Below the pieces are notes generated by a model. It saw nothing but the letters and a program-made list of their open reading frames with translations, was not told the DNA's origin and searched no databases. The position numbers were made by a program, and so were the translations under genes. Shown one piece after another: positions 50,390 through 60,424 of a DNA stretch of 64,000 bases. Origin of the DNA: Saccharomycopsis malanga (taxonomy: Eukaryota; Ascomycota; Saccharomycetes; Ascoideales; Saccharomycopsidaceae). Numbering within the stretch: position 1 is the stretch's first letter; each line of letters opens with the position of its first letter. Location: positions 1,550,001 through 1,614,000 of the forward strand of contig CP025325.1 of assembly GCA_004014935.1 (NCBI GenBank), written 5' to 3'.

Positions 50390-50834
50390 CTCACATCAAA
50401 AGACATAATACAAAAGTTACAAAATAATACAATAGCGTGGTTCATGCCACACGTTATACGACCATTACGAATTCTCTATACTATAACTACACACATAAGG
50501 TATATGATATGCTATTTGGGCTAGGTTTTTTATTCTTTATAAATATTTTTTCCATTCTTTTCGTTCCTGCATGTTTTAATATCCTTTCAAATATATGCCA
50601 CCATATCCTCGGCTAGTTGCATTATAACGTATCTGTAGAACTTAGCACGAAAAAGGAACTAAACTGATTTCTGTGTAGGATTCGGAGTTCCAATGTTACA
50701 TCACCATGTAGTTATGTCTATTTAAAAACAAATCACTTAATGTTATAATTATTGCAACTTACACATAAAAAAACACTCATATAGCTATATATACATCCTT
50801 TTCACAAACTATTTACCAAAAACTCTCACAAACC
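50390..50834. other. Convergent intergenic region
   Basis: 3' regions of SAT4 and of the oxidoreductase gene; nothing else is seen. Confidence 0.5.
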
Positions 50835-51635
50835 TTAATACAATTCAGGGATAGCCTCAGAGTAGATTTCTCCAAACATGTCAAACGTTCCACCAACTGG
50901 ACTATCTTTAGTAGCTTGGTGCACTAACGATTGGACCTTGTCTTCACTGAGAGGAGGTGCTGCATTTTTCTTGAAAAACTCCACCTTTTGTCTTTTGTTC
51001 AAACCTTCAGGAAAAATTGGAAAGTAAGGGAAGCAATAGACTGGCGTATTAGGCTCAATTCTCCAGCTATCTTTGAAAGATCCAGCGTCAGTTGTGGCGA
51101 AACCAAGTTTACGCACAATTTTACTAACTTCCTCTTTAGTATCAGCATCGTCACCGACAATGGTGATATAAGTTTGGTTAGCTGGTTCTTTGGTTGCCAA
51201 GAGCTCAATATGGAGGGCAATAAGGTCATTGAAAACCTTGGCAACTCTAGCAGACTTGTCCAAGTATTGAACTACAAATTCTGCAGTGGTCAATTTACGA
51301 GAGTCAAGTTCTTTAATGTGCCCGTCTCTTTGAGGATAATAATTGTTGGTGTCAATGACAAGCTTATCTTTCAAGCCACCCAAAGATGGCACTAAAGTAG
51401 GAATGACCTTCAATGGCACTGTAAGAACAACAATTTTAATGTTTTTGTCCTCAGCAATGTTTTTTGCAGTGTCAGCTCTGGCGACGGATTCACCTCCCAA
51501 CTGAGCAACAGTGTCAGCCAAAGTCTCGGGACCTCTACTGTTAGACAAAACAACTTTATATCCGGCCTTGACGGCAAGCTTAGAAAGAGTGCCACCAATT
51601 TGACCCACTCCGATAAATCCAATAGTTTCAGTCAT
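50835..51635 (-). CDS. NADP-binding oxidoreductase, F420-dependent-type Rossmann domain
   Basis: 266 residues. The N-terminus IGFIGVGQIGGTLSKLAVKA is the GxGxxG nucleotide-binding turn of the F420_oxidored family. It is followed by VVLSNSRGPETL, in which the Ser/Arg pair after the second strand usually selects NADP(H). Next come IVVLTVPLKVIPTLVPSL and LVIDTNNYYPQRDG. The C-terminal part has an SRVAKVFN-like segment (KSARVAKVFNDLIALHIELL). Fungi do not make coenzyme F420, so the cofactor is presumably NADPH, and the substrate is unknown. No targeting signal is seen. Confidence 0.82.
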   Translation of the reverse strand: MTETIGFIGVGQIGGTLSKLAVKAGYKVVLSNSRGPETLADTVAQLGGESVARADTAKNIAEDKNIKIVVLTVPLKVIPTLVPSLGGLKDKLVIDTNNYYPQRDGHIKELDSRKLTTAEFVVQYLDKSARVAKVFNDLIALHIELLATKEPANQTYITIVGDDADTKEEVSKIVRKLGFATTDAGSFKDSWRIEPNTPVYCFPYFPIFPEGLNKRQKVEFFKKNAAPPLSEDKVQSLVHQATKDSPVGGTFDMFGEIYSEAIPELY

Positions 51636-52751
51636 GATGAAAAATTGCTCAAGTGTGCTTTAGAGGATAAGATGTCTGTACTGAACGATTTGACGTATTA
51701 AAAGTTACTACTGTGCCAATTGACTCAAAAATTTACAGTAGAATCAAGGAACACATCCATTTAAATACAGTTTATGTCTGTTGGGATTACGAATGTTTGC
51801 TGATTAATTGAGTGGGTTTTCCAATAACTACACCCAGCAATCTTGATCTGCAGCAACCAATGGATTAAGTCCGACACCCCCTGACTACATACATTGCCGT
51901 TTGAATAGTTTCTAGAAAAATTCAAAGAGACTTTTCAATGTGATCATGAAGCGTGATGAAGCACATCATCATCATGTTTTTAACTGTCGCTCTCAATGTC
52001 CCACATTGACAATATTTTAGTTTAGTCTAACTATGGCATTGCTCCTAACCGATTCCTTCTCGTATAAACAATTTTAATAATAATGATTTGAGAATATTAC
52101 GTGTAACCATATGCTGCGACAATAATTGGGTGTAAGTTTAATATCGTATAATGCTTTTTGTTCTTTAGTTGTTTTCAATTCTTTGGAGAATTCATTCCTT
52201 GCTTTTACAGACAGATTTCCAAACACAGTTATACAAATCTGCACATTTGTATGTATCTTCTGTTGTATTTGAAATATAAAGACGTTGAAATGTAAATTGC
52301 ATTATATACCCTTCCTACTTTACACGTATTTTCACAATTAAGGACCCAAGAAAAAGCCATTGAATTTTGATCAATTGCGTCTTTCCCATTCTCTGTTTCA
52401 TACAAAATCATCGTTCTATTACAGAGTAAAATATATCAGTATATAAAATATAATTCTCTTCTACTATGCTGGAATACTACAGCGAAACACAGCACGGTAC
52501 AGTATGCCTCGGTACATTACATTATATTATATTAGATAACTCCACCATACAATAAACATTGAATGCACTACAGTACGTATTTATACACAACTTGATAGTA
52601 CCATTAAAATGCTGTGCTATTAGGCAATTCTACAGTATTGTGCCATTATAACATCATTAAAGAAAAAAGCAGAGCCATTTCGATACCCAAAAACACTTTT
52701 ATTTTCCAAGAGCCCATTTTATTTGAAAGTAAGATAATATTAAAGCCCTTA
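51636..52751. other. 1.1 kb intergenic stretch up to repeat copy B
   Basis: No gene is supported. AT-rich with several short purine or TA runs. Confidence 0.5.
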
Positions 52752-53011
52752 GGCCGGATGGCTCAGTGGTTAGTGCTCTGGGAGAAGGGAAAAAAGACCT
52801 GACAGGCTCACTGGTTCGATTCTTTACACGAACACTTTTTACGATGCTGAACGTGACTTCACAGGCAAGTGCAAGTGTAAGACACACGACCTAGACTAAA
52901 GTCTAGTGCTTACTTTCCAATTCATCGGGTGTTCACTGGGTTTTACCAAGTCCCTTTAGCATAGTATATACGGAACTGGTATTTACTGGGCTCGAAATAT
53001 AAGATATTATT
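52752..53011 (+). mobile_element. SINE-like repeat, full-length copy B
   Basis: Best preserved copy. The head GGCCGGATGGCTCAGTGG contains a perfect A box TGGCTCAGTGG (52759-52769). The B box GGTTCGATTC is at 52813-52822, followed by ACGAACACTTTTTACG. The middle contains ACAGGCAAGTGCAAGTGT and TGCTTACTTTCCAA. The 3' part reads GGGTTTTACCAAGTCCCTTT, TATACGGAACTGGTATTT and TACTGGGCTCGAAATATAA, ending in ATATTATT. Blocks and order match copy A (minus strand, 5412-5676), copy C and copy D. It ends only 46 bp before the TDA10 start codon. Copies B and A also share weak similarity for about 10 bp upstream of the head (AAAGCC-CTT). Confidence 0.75.
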
Positions 53012-53057
53012 TTAAGAAGACAAAATCAATAGTTTTTGATAAAGACCTGTATATACA

Positions 53058-53957
53058 ATGTCAGCTGTGGAAATTGCAGCCAGGTATCTTTCCCCGGCAA
53101 TAAAGTCATGGAACTTTGCAAAAAAGCCATTAATAATTGGAGTTTCGGGCCCCCAAGGAAGTGGGAAATCGTGGCTTTCGGAAAATCTTCAAGCCAAGCT
53201 ACAAGAAGAATACCAATCGCTCAATATTGTCAACATATCCATTGATGATTTCTACTTAACCCATGGAGAGCAAAAAGGTTTAGTACATCGATACCCAAAC
53301 TGTGGGCTTATAACTGATGGTAGGGGTCTTCCCGGAACCCATTCTGTTGACTTATTGCTTGAGGTGTTTCGAAAAATTCAACAGAAAGAGATTCATTATA
53401 AGATCCCGAAGTACGACAAGTCCAAGTTCTCAGGAGAAGGAGACCGGGCCCCCATTGAGGAATGGACTAGTGTACAGGATCGTCCACTCGATGTGGTATT
53501 ATTTGAAGGGTGGTTTGTTGGATTTGCTGCTGTTCCTTCTCAGCAAGAAATAGGGGACATGCTAATCCGGAGATGGAAAGACGCTCTTCGAACAGCAGAA
53601 ACACCAGAATTGGCAGAGAAACTTGAGAAAGTAAATTATCAAAACATTCTGATGGTCAACAAGCTTTTGCCGAAATATCAGTCAGTATGGAACAAGTTTG
53701 ACCGGTTCATCTATTTTGCAACCAGCAACTTGACAAACGTGTACGCGTGGCGGTTGGAACAGGAAAAAGCACTAATCAACGCCAAGGGAACTGGAATGAC
53801 TGATGCTGAGGTGAAAGCATTTGTCGATAGATATTACCCCATTTATAAGATGTATTACGGTAACATGGTGAACAATGGGGTGGTCAAAGAAAAGGATGCC
53901 AATTTGAAAATAGAGATTGATATTAACAGAGCCATTGCAGGAGTTACAAAATTTTAG
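53058..53957 (+). CDS. TDA10: ATP-binding kinase-like protein Tda10
   Basis: 299 residues. The P-loop GVSGPQGSGKSWLSENL is at about 28-44, followed by SIDDFYLTHGEQKGLVH, GRGLPGTHSVDLLLEVFRKI, IPKYDKSKFSGEGDRAP and ILE-like VVLFEGWFVGF. The C-terminal region with NVYAWRLEQEKALINAKGTG then MTDAEVKAFVDRYYPIYKMY aligns along its whole length with S. cerevisiae Tda10 (YGR205W), a protein structurally related to pantothenate and glycerate kinases. The real substrate of yeast Tda10 is not known to me; a D-glycerate 3-kinase role has been inferred from homology. Because repeat copy B ends 46 bp upstream, its promoter must lie in or beyond that element. Confidence 0.93.
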   Translation: MSAVEIAARYLSPAIKSWNFAKKPLIIGVSGPQGSGKSWLSENLQAKLQEEYQSLNIVNISIDDFYLTHGEQKGLVHRYPNCGLITDGRGLPGTHSVDLLLEVFRKIQQKEIHYKIPKYDKSKFSGEGDRAPIEEWTSVQDRPLDVVLFEGWFVGFAAVPSQQEIGDMLIRRWKDALRTAETPELAEKLEKVNYQNILMVNKLLPKYQSVWNKFDRFIYFATSNLTNVYAWRLEQEKALINAKGTGMTDAEVKAFVDRYYPIYKMYYGNMVNNGVVKEKDANLKIEIDINRAIAGVTKF

Positions 53958-54538
53958 CAATAAACAATGTCTGGTCATAAAATGTCTTGTAAACCCTTTT
54001 GGTACTAGGAGTGGTAGACTTAATCTTCTTACATGATGCAATAATCACATTAATAGATAATTACACGAAAATTCGAAGCTGAAGCTGTTCGAGCCGCAAT
54101 TTGATAGTTAAACTGGAACTAGTCAAGCCGGAGGATCAATAGTAGATCTATGAGCTTTTATAGCTGCTGGTTTTGGTAAATAACTTGAGGAAAATGTGGT
54201 TAAAACTAAAAAAATAAATTTTGTTTAAAGCATCATCAATCATAATTTTGCTTTTAAAAAGCAAAAATGCAGGAGTGTGCCATCAATCGCAATTATCCTG
54301 ATACCCTATAAATATCTAATAATCTCATACTTGATTGAAACTATGACCTGCTAATGTAATTCTAACTCAAATTGAGGTGAAGCTGTTCAGATATCTGCTT
54401 GCAGCCCATTTTAGTTGAATCTCCTCAATTTATTTGATCCTTTTTAGCAAGTTTAGTCTTTGATACTTAAATTTGGAATAGTTAGTTTTATGCTACTGAG
54501 CCCAAAATGCGGAAATGCTCAGTTGCACCCTGCACATT
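53958..54538. other. Convergent intergenic region
   Basis: 3' regions of TDA10 and the GNAT gene. No further gene. Confidence 0.5.
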
Positions 54539-55516
54539 TCAGGGCACCACTTTTATGGGATGCCCACACACTCTGTTCAACAAGAGGACATCAATGCGAA
54601 AGTACAGAGTCCCGTTTATGTCTTCAATGTCATCCTTGTACATTTGTTGTTCATTCTTGTCAAACGTATGTATCATGTTGTCAACGTCCGGGTCGTTAAT
54701 GTAGATAGTAGCAAACCGTGAGCAGCCAAAATCCTTGATATAGTATTCACTGTTCTTTGCCGTTGACGCTTCAATGACAACCGGAGGTTTTAGAATGTCA
54801 GACATGTCATACCTGCAGTTGGAAATACCCTCTCCATTATTGGTAATCTCTATATCTCTATTGGGCCTATTTCTTCCGGAGCGCAATAAAGAAACATAGT
54901 CGTTATTGATATATTTAAGCGTGTATTCGATAATCTCTCGAGCATAGCCCTGCCTCTGATACTCTGGAGCTGTGCCAATGATCATTAATCTATAAAACAA
55001 AGGCATAGTTGGGTCTCCGTCGTCATAGATATGAAGTAGGTCGTTCTCCGTGTATTTTATGTAGTTAATGATTCTAGCAAACTTCCTGGTCCCTGCGCTT
55101 CCCATCCGTAAATATGTGTTGATGTTCAGCAACCGACTGCGAATACTCTTACCGAAAGACACATTTCGTTGCAAGTTGGCACGGCTTTTGTTTAGCAAGT
55201 AGGATTGCTCAGGAAGCTTCCATGCGGAAATGTTAACAAGAGCTCCTGTGGTTTGGTCTTTTATACCAATGATCAAAAACCGATGACAGTTTTTCAAAAA
55301 ATACCGTAGCTGCTGCTTGAGAAAATTGTATCTTAGAGTTTCTATGGTATGCTGGACGACATGTTGAGTCAGACTGCATAAGTGATGGAAGTAATATTTG
55401 GAAAAGAGATCATTGCTGAAAGCACTATATAGAACCCGGGCAGCCTCTTTGTAGTTACTATAGTCTATAAGTACAATTTCTAAGCCTTTGTCGTCATTCT
55501 CAACGGGTTTTGGCAT
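54539..55516 (-). CDS. GNAT-family N-acetyltransferase-like protein
   Basis: 325 residues. The middle carries the GNAT acetyl-CoA motif A as RLMIIGTAPEYQRQGYAREI and the continuation IEYTLKYIN (about 176-204). The R/Q-x-x-G-x-A signature is present as QRQGYA. An N-terminal strand/helix region (IVLIDYSNYKEAARVLYSAF) also fits, and the C-terminal part gives EASTAKNSEYYIKDFGCSRF, the site where GNATs close over CoA. Fungal proteins of this type are mostly uncharacterised. The substrate cannot be inferred and no symbol is proposed. Confidence 0.8.
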   Translation of the reverse strand: MPKPVENDDKGLEIVLIDYSNYKEAARVLYSAFSNDLFSKYYFHHLCSLTQHVVQHTIETLRYNFLKQQLRYFLKNCHRFLIIGIKDQTTGALVNISAWKLPEQSYLLNKSRANLQRNVSFGKSIRSRLLNINTYLRMGSAGTRKFARIINYIKYTENDLLHIYDDGDPTMPLFYRLMIIGTAPEYQRQGYAREIIEYTLKYINNDYVSLLRSGRNRPNRDIEITNNGEGISNCRYDMSDILKPPVVIEASTAKNSEYYIKDFGCSRFATIYINDPDVDNMIHTFDKNEQQMYKDDIEDINGTLYFRIDVLLLNRVCGHPIKVVP

Positions 55517-56157
55517 GGCTAATTGTCAAGCATCAAGATTGAACAGTATTAATGGAAGAAAAATTGGAAAGTTTACTGCAAACAATATTCAGCATCACTG
55601 AAACTAACAAACATGAGTCGATCTTCTAAAAGACAATTAATAATAACGCAAGATCACCAATAGGCAATACTATCTGTCCAGCCACTGGGTTATATTTTAC
55701 TGCACCTCATCAGATCCAGGCTGATGACTTAAAGAGGAATGCATGATACTGCATATATCTGCATGATAGTAAAAGAGGCTGGCCGAGTAAAAGTGTTTTT
55801 GGTAACATAACAAATTTGTGAGTGAATGAATGGAAAATGTGATTTATGTGAATATTTTAAGCAATTAATTACAATCTTTTAAAGAGTATATTTGGAAGAT
55901 ATCTTTTGAGCAATTTGTAGAAATATCTATGAAGAATATAGTTCATATAATTGAACGACAAGATTTTAATCACTACTGCATTGGAAATAACTTTGATACT
56001 TACAAAATGTCAAAGAACTAAACGTAGTAAAACTGTGTAGACTGTTCCAATAGGGAAATGCAATATGACAAAATAAAAATGTCTTTTGAAAAATGAACAA
56101 GATAAAAATTGAAATAGAATGAGCAATAATATAACCTAGAAAGAAAAAATGCAAATG
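55517..56157. other. Intergenic, GNAT promoter to RRN7 3' end
   Basis: AT-rich, no gene recognised. Confidence 0.5.
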
Positions 56158-57876
56158 CTACCGTGCTTTGACAAGGAGCTTATCAGACCAATTATACACC
56201 CAATACTTGAGCAGATCAGCTTTACAACCAAAGTTGATACTGAGTTCATTGAGCAACACCTGTTCAATCACCAAGACATTGTCAAAAGTGATCTTTTCAA
56301 CTTTTCGTATGTTTTTGTATGTTTCCAGAGGAGGTGGACTTGCACTCTCCCCAGCTGGCTGTGTGTGCTCTTCAGGAGTGATTTTGAATATATCAAGTAA
56401 TCGGCGATGAGAGATGGGCAAAGAGTTGTAATCTATTTCTTTGTGAACAACAGATTTTTCAAACCACTCTAGATATTCCGACAATTCTTGAGAAACATAC
56501 CCTTCAAAGGATGTGTTAATGATGTCATTACCAAAAGCTGCAGTTAACAAATCAACCACTTCTTTAGATCCTCTGTTAACGGCCAAATAGTTGATTGTGT
56601 TTTCCAAAGCCTGTGCCTCTAAGACATTATTTGCATTGTCTGATTTGTATTGGTGGGGAAACTTTTTCTGGTAAAACAAAGCAAGCCATTTTTTCCAACT
56701 AAACAAGCCAAGTTTACTAAGAAACATTTTGGTTTTGATCTTGTGGTTTAGCATAATGTTCTGAGTTACAAAATACAATTTTGCACTGGAAACAACAAGA
56801 CATAACAAACGAATCTCTGGAAATCGCACAATAGAATGGGGAAACCCTTGCACTTTGGCATAATCACGGCCAGCAATACTGTCGGAAAAACGAAACGAAA
56901 TCTTGTTCTGGTGTATAAGCAGGTTAATCACAAAAAAAAGCTCTTTGGGAAGCACAAGTTCTTTTACAAGCCTCATTAGCAAAAGTTCTGATTGGATGCC
57001 CAACTTTCGTAGTACAACAGGACCCAAGAAAGAGCCCACATTACGCAACAGATTGACAAACTTCAATCGCTTGGCAGTGGCCTCAAGCTTACGCATTACG
57101 AAGTACACTGCTTTGTAGAACTCGCCATTCCAAGGTGGATTGCGAGGTTCCAAATGAGCTGCGTATAGATATGACAATTGCCTCAGCATGTCTTTTGGGA
57201 TAAATCTTAAACAGTTCAAATAGGGCAACTTGTTTGCCGCACAGAGTTGTACAAAATCATTTGAATAGAGCGGAACGCGAAGTATGAGACAGCCAATATA
57301 GCAAAGGACAACAGAATGTACAATCGGAATGGTGTATTCCTGATGCGCCTTTTCTACGTGCTTGCGTTTTCCACCATCATCAGAAGAAGAATCTTCATTT
57401 GAATCTATTGTAGAATCTGAATCCAGAGACTCTTCGAACCCATGCTTGCGTTGCTTCACCTTTTTATCGTCATAAAAGACAGATTCCAAATATACAATCC
57501 ATAGCTCACGAACCAAAGTCTCAAGCACATCAGGAACATGCTTATGTTCAATAAGCCAGCGGGTCTGGGCTCTTAAGACATGTTGGTAACACCTAAGATA
57601 CAATTTCTTGGACGCTATACCATATAATCTTTCATTTTCGTCCTGCTTTTTCTGCCTCAATTCCAGAACAGATTGTGCTTGAGACTGAGTGAGGGTTGGA
57701 ATATTCAACCGTCGTGTCAACACAAAGTTTGCGCCATCATCATCCTCACCAATCTCAGCCCAGCCTTCCCGAATATGACCATATTGACATACCTTGTGCC
57801 CTTCAATAGTACGCCAAAGTCGAGATTTGCAGTTGTTGACCCCGCATACCGGACCCCTTACATATACAGTCGACAT
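56158..57876 (-). CDS. RRN7: RNA polymerase I core factor subunit Rrn7
   Basis: 572 residues; S. cerevisiae Rrn7 has 514. The N-terminal zinc ribbon has Cys11, Cys16, Cys30 and His34 (PVCGVNNCKSRLWRTIEGHK then VCQYGHIREGW), the RRN7-type C-x4-C...C-x3-H arrangement. It is followed by the linker and a TFIIB-like cyclin-fold region (LYLRCYQHVLRAQTRWLIEH, then VLCYIGCLILRVPLYSNDFV). The acidic stretch SDSTIDSNEDSSSDDGGKRK sits where other family members are also variable. With Rrn6 and Rrn11 it forms the core factor that recruits Pol I to the rDNA promoter. Confidence 0.92.
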   Translation of the reverse strand: MSTVYVRGPVCGVNNCKSRLWRTIEGHKVCQYGHIREGWAEIGEDDDGANFVLTRRLNIPTLTQSQAQSVLELRQKKQDENERLYGIASKKLYLRCYQHVLRAQTRWLIEHKHVPDVLETLVRELWIVYLESVFYDDKKVKQRKHGFEESLDSDSTIDSNEDSSSDDGGKRKHVEKAHQEYTIPIVHSVVLCYIGCLILRVPLYSNDFVQLCAANKLPYLNCLRFIPKDMLRQLSYLYAAHLEPRNPPWNGEFYKAVYFVMRKLEATAKRLKFVNLLRNVGSFLGPVVLRKLGIQSELLLMRLVKELVLPKELFFVINLLIHQNKISFRFSDSIAGRDYAKVQGFPHSIVRFPEIRLLCLVVSSAKLYFVTQNIMLNHKIKTKMFLSKLGLFSWKKWLALFYQKKFPHQYKSDNANNVLEAQALENTINYLAVNRGSKEVVDLLTAAFGNDIINTSFEGYVSQELSEYLEWFEKSVVHKEIDYNSLPISHRRLLDIFKITPEEHTQPAGESASPPPLETYKNIRKVEKITFDNVLVIEQVLLNELSINFGCKADLLKYWVYNWSDKLLVKAR

Positions 57877-58724
57877 TTAAAAAACCGCTACGCTATATGG
57901 GCATCCTGTTTATCATGTGTGAGTTACAATGTATTTTATGCTACTTGGTGATGAGCCTGATGTTGAAAATTTATCTACTTAGACGCTTTTCACGTGCTCA
58001 TAATCATTTTTCAGGGGGTGTTATGCGAGCCTCTGTACTAATGGGGGCTCATGTATATTTGATTATACGAACAATTGAGCATTTTGCCTGTGTGGTAAAT
58101 TATAATGAGCAGATTATTTATGAATTGACTTTTGGGTGAAGGTAGAAACATTTAGGAGTCCTAAATGTAAAATGTTGCACAAAAGTACTAGACTTATCTA
58201 AGGATTAATTAAATTGTAAATACATATATCAATAGTATACTACTGATAGGCACATTGAATATTTACAGTTCAAGATTAGCATTTGTAGTAATCACATATT
58301 GCCAGTACTGACGCAATACTGAAAATAATGGTAAACTGGTTCAAATTCTACATGTATTTTCACATCAATCTGATGTCTCCGGTAGAATATCTAACTATAC
58401 GACTCTTATACAGGGTTAAACCTATAGCGCCTTTACATTTTCGAGATAAAGAGAGTGACACCCAGAAAATTAATAGCTTAGCGTTATTTCGATGCTTTAC
58501 CATCCAGGCTTCATTTTACAAGTATTGAAACGACAATATAGTATCACGCTCGACAAATTATAAGCATAATGAAGAAAAGTATCACGTTTCACAAAAAATC
58601 CTCGAATAACCTTGATAAAGCACATAAGACTTGATATTGATACTGCTTATATTAACACATAACAAACCACAACTACGGTAAACATAAAAAAGATGTATTT
58701 ATTAAAAAGCTTTAATTAAAACAC
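57877..58724. other. Intergenic, RRN7 promoter to RPS24 3' end
   Basis: No gene supported. Confidence 0.5.
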
Positions 58725-59588
58725 TTAGTCAGCGTGTCTCTTAGCGTGGTGCTTAGCAATTCTCTTACCGGTACCGAAGATCTTCTTGCCTCTGTTCTTA
58801 CGTTGTCTTCTTTGTTGTCTGGAGGCCTTCTCGACCTTCTCAGCCAAGCTGTATCTGACGAGTCTGTAGCTTGGTTCGAATTTCTTCAAGTCAGCAACAG
58901 AGTTGTAGATTAAACCAAAACCAGTTGATTTGCCACCACCGTATTGGGTTCTGAAACCGAAGACAGAGATAGAGTCCTTGTCAGCCTTGTATATAGCAGC
59001 CAATTTTTCACGCAATTCATCCTTGGAGACGTTGGCTCTGTTTGGGTGCAAAACGTCAATGACGAATTGACGTCTGGCAAGAAGTGGGTTGGAGATAACC
59101 TTTCTAGTTCTGATGGTAACAGCGTCACTCTGTTGTTGTTAGTACTAATTGCAAATGATTACGAGTTAGGGTAGGGTTTGATGTGTTCTTGACTTTCTGA
59201 CAACCAACCTTTCTGACTACTAAAAGATTCACTATTAAGGAGACGCTTATTTTTCATTGATACTCGATTAAAACTTGTGAGAATGTCTTGAAAAGAATGA
59301 TTTGTCAAAATATTCAAAACTATTCGTTTACTTTATTTTCATGATTTTTGGCATGTTCATATACAAATAAACTGATTCTTGTTTCCAATTATTCAATATG
59401 ACTGCAAACGTTACTTATTGACTTTCACTTTGTTGAATTTTTGATATACTTGACCTCTCCATGTCCTAAGCCTTTGAAAATAGCATTTTGAATAAATCTT
59501 GTATTTGGTACCATATTATTTCTTACTCAAACACCAAAACCCATAAAATTAATCCCGTCTGCTCTAGCTGCCACTCAATACGTACCAT
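58725..59588 (-). CDS. RPS24: Small ribosomal subunit protein eS24, one intron
   Basis: Spliced. Exon 1 is only the ATG (59586-59588). The intron is 59130-59585 (456 nt; donor GTACGT, branch TACTAAC at 59138-59144, acceptor CAG), and exon 2 is 58725-59129. The 135-residue product starts [20 protein letters not shown] and continues [20 protein letters not shown]. It ends with [20 protein letters not shown], collinear with S. cerevisiae Rps24 (135 residues). A very short first exon and a long intron are typical of yeast ribosomal protein genes. Without splicing the frame would lack the first 27 residues. I looked for C/D snoRNA boxes in the intron and saw none. Confidence 0.96.
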
Positions 59589-60424
59589 TTTCAATAGTTC
59601 TGGTATAGGATGTGTTAAGACAGCTTTCAAGTAAAAGATCCTCTTGTATATTACCAACTTCTTTTTTTTTCACCCAATGCCTCCCCCCAGTACTAGTTTT
59701 TTTTCGTCTAGATTTTCCACTGCGTACTTTGGGTGGTGTAAAGGTGGGAAAAGTCAATTGCCTAAAAGAAAACGCTGTCACAAACGTCATGTGAGGAAAG
59801 TTTAACATAATAATTTACCCGGACATACATTTTTCAAGCTGGTCACCTGCTTGAAGGATATAAGTTACCCGAACACATGCTGGTGTTCGGCATGGCACGT
59901 TACCGACGGTTTTCAGCCGGGCACCTGCCAGTGACTGGTACTGCAAGGTCTTTACCTTTACGTCTTAATCTGCAGATATTTCCGACGTTGCGTCGTGGAT
60001 GGTACGGGGCTCGCAATTCAATTTATGGATATTGCTAGTTTGACATGGAATATTCCAGTAAATTCATGTAATTTGTAACTGCGAGTTTTATGTATGTACT
60101 TATCAATTTTATGGATTTTCTATTAGTTTCGTTATCAACTTTTTAAGTCCGCGAATGTAGTTTTCGCTCTGCCCACCAACTAGCATTGTTGCCCACTATC
60201 GTTTTCCCGCGCAATTTGGCTCCGAAGCGAAAAAAGTAAATGAAAAACGACATCCCACGCAACTCTATTTCGCGGCATGGATTATCAATACTAGTCTTAT
60301 TGCTCTGATCTACATATATGAAGCCATCTGTCTTTTTTTTTTGTTGCTGTTAGATATGGTTTAATACAGTTTATATTTTTTATTACATACCTCATCAGCT
60401 CTGAGAAAGCCTGCTGTAGCAATA
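59589..60424. other. Shared promoter region of RPS24 and the MCH-like gene
   Basis: Divergent promoter. It contains two TTACCCG-type motifs 60 bp apart and a T-rich stretch near 60331. No gene. Confidence 0.5.
59815..59887 (+). promoter_or_regulatory. Two repeated Rap1-like motifs upstream of RPS24
   Basis: TTACCCGGACATA at 59815-59827 and TTACCCGAACACA at 59875-59887. The spacing is 60 bp and they lie about 230-300 bp before the RPS24 start. They resemble the ACCCRNACA core of Rap1-like sites known in yeast ribosomal protein promoters, but which factor this yeast uses is unknown. Confidence 0.4.

Noticed and set aside
52752-53011. Interpretation of the dispersed repeat as a solo LTR
   Set aside because: No TG...CA termini or recognisable 5-bp target duplication, and a tRNA-like head with A and B boxes is not expected in an LTR. 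This remains the main alternative to test.
59130-59585. Intron-encoded snoRNA in RPS24
   Set aside because: No C box (RTGATGA) paired with a D box (CTGA) found on the sense strand; an H/ACA RNA could not be assessed by eye.
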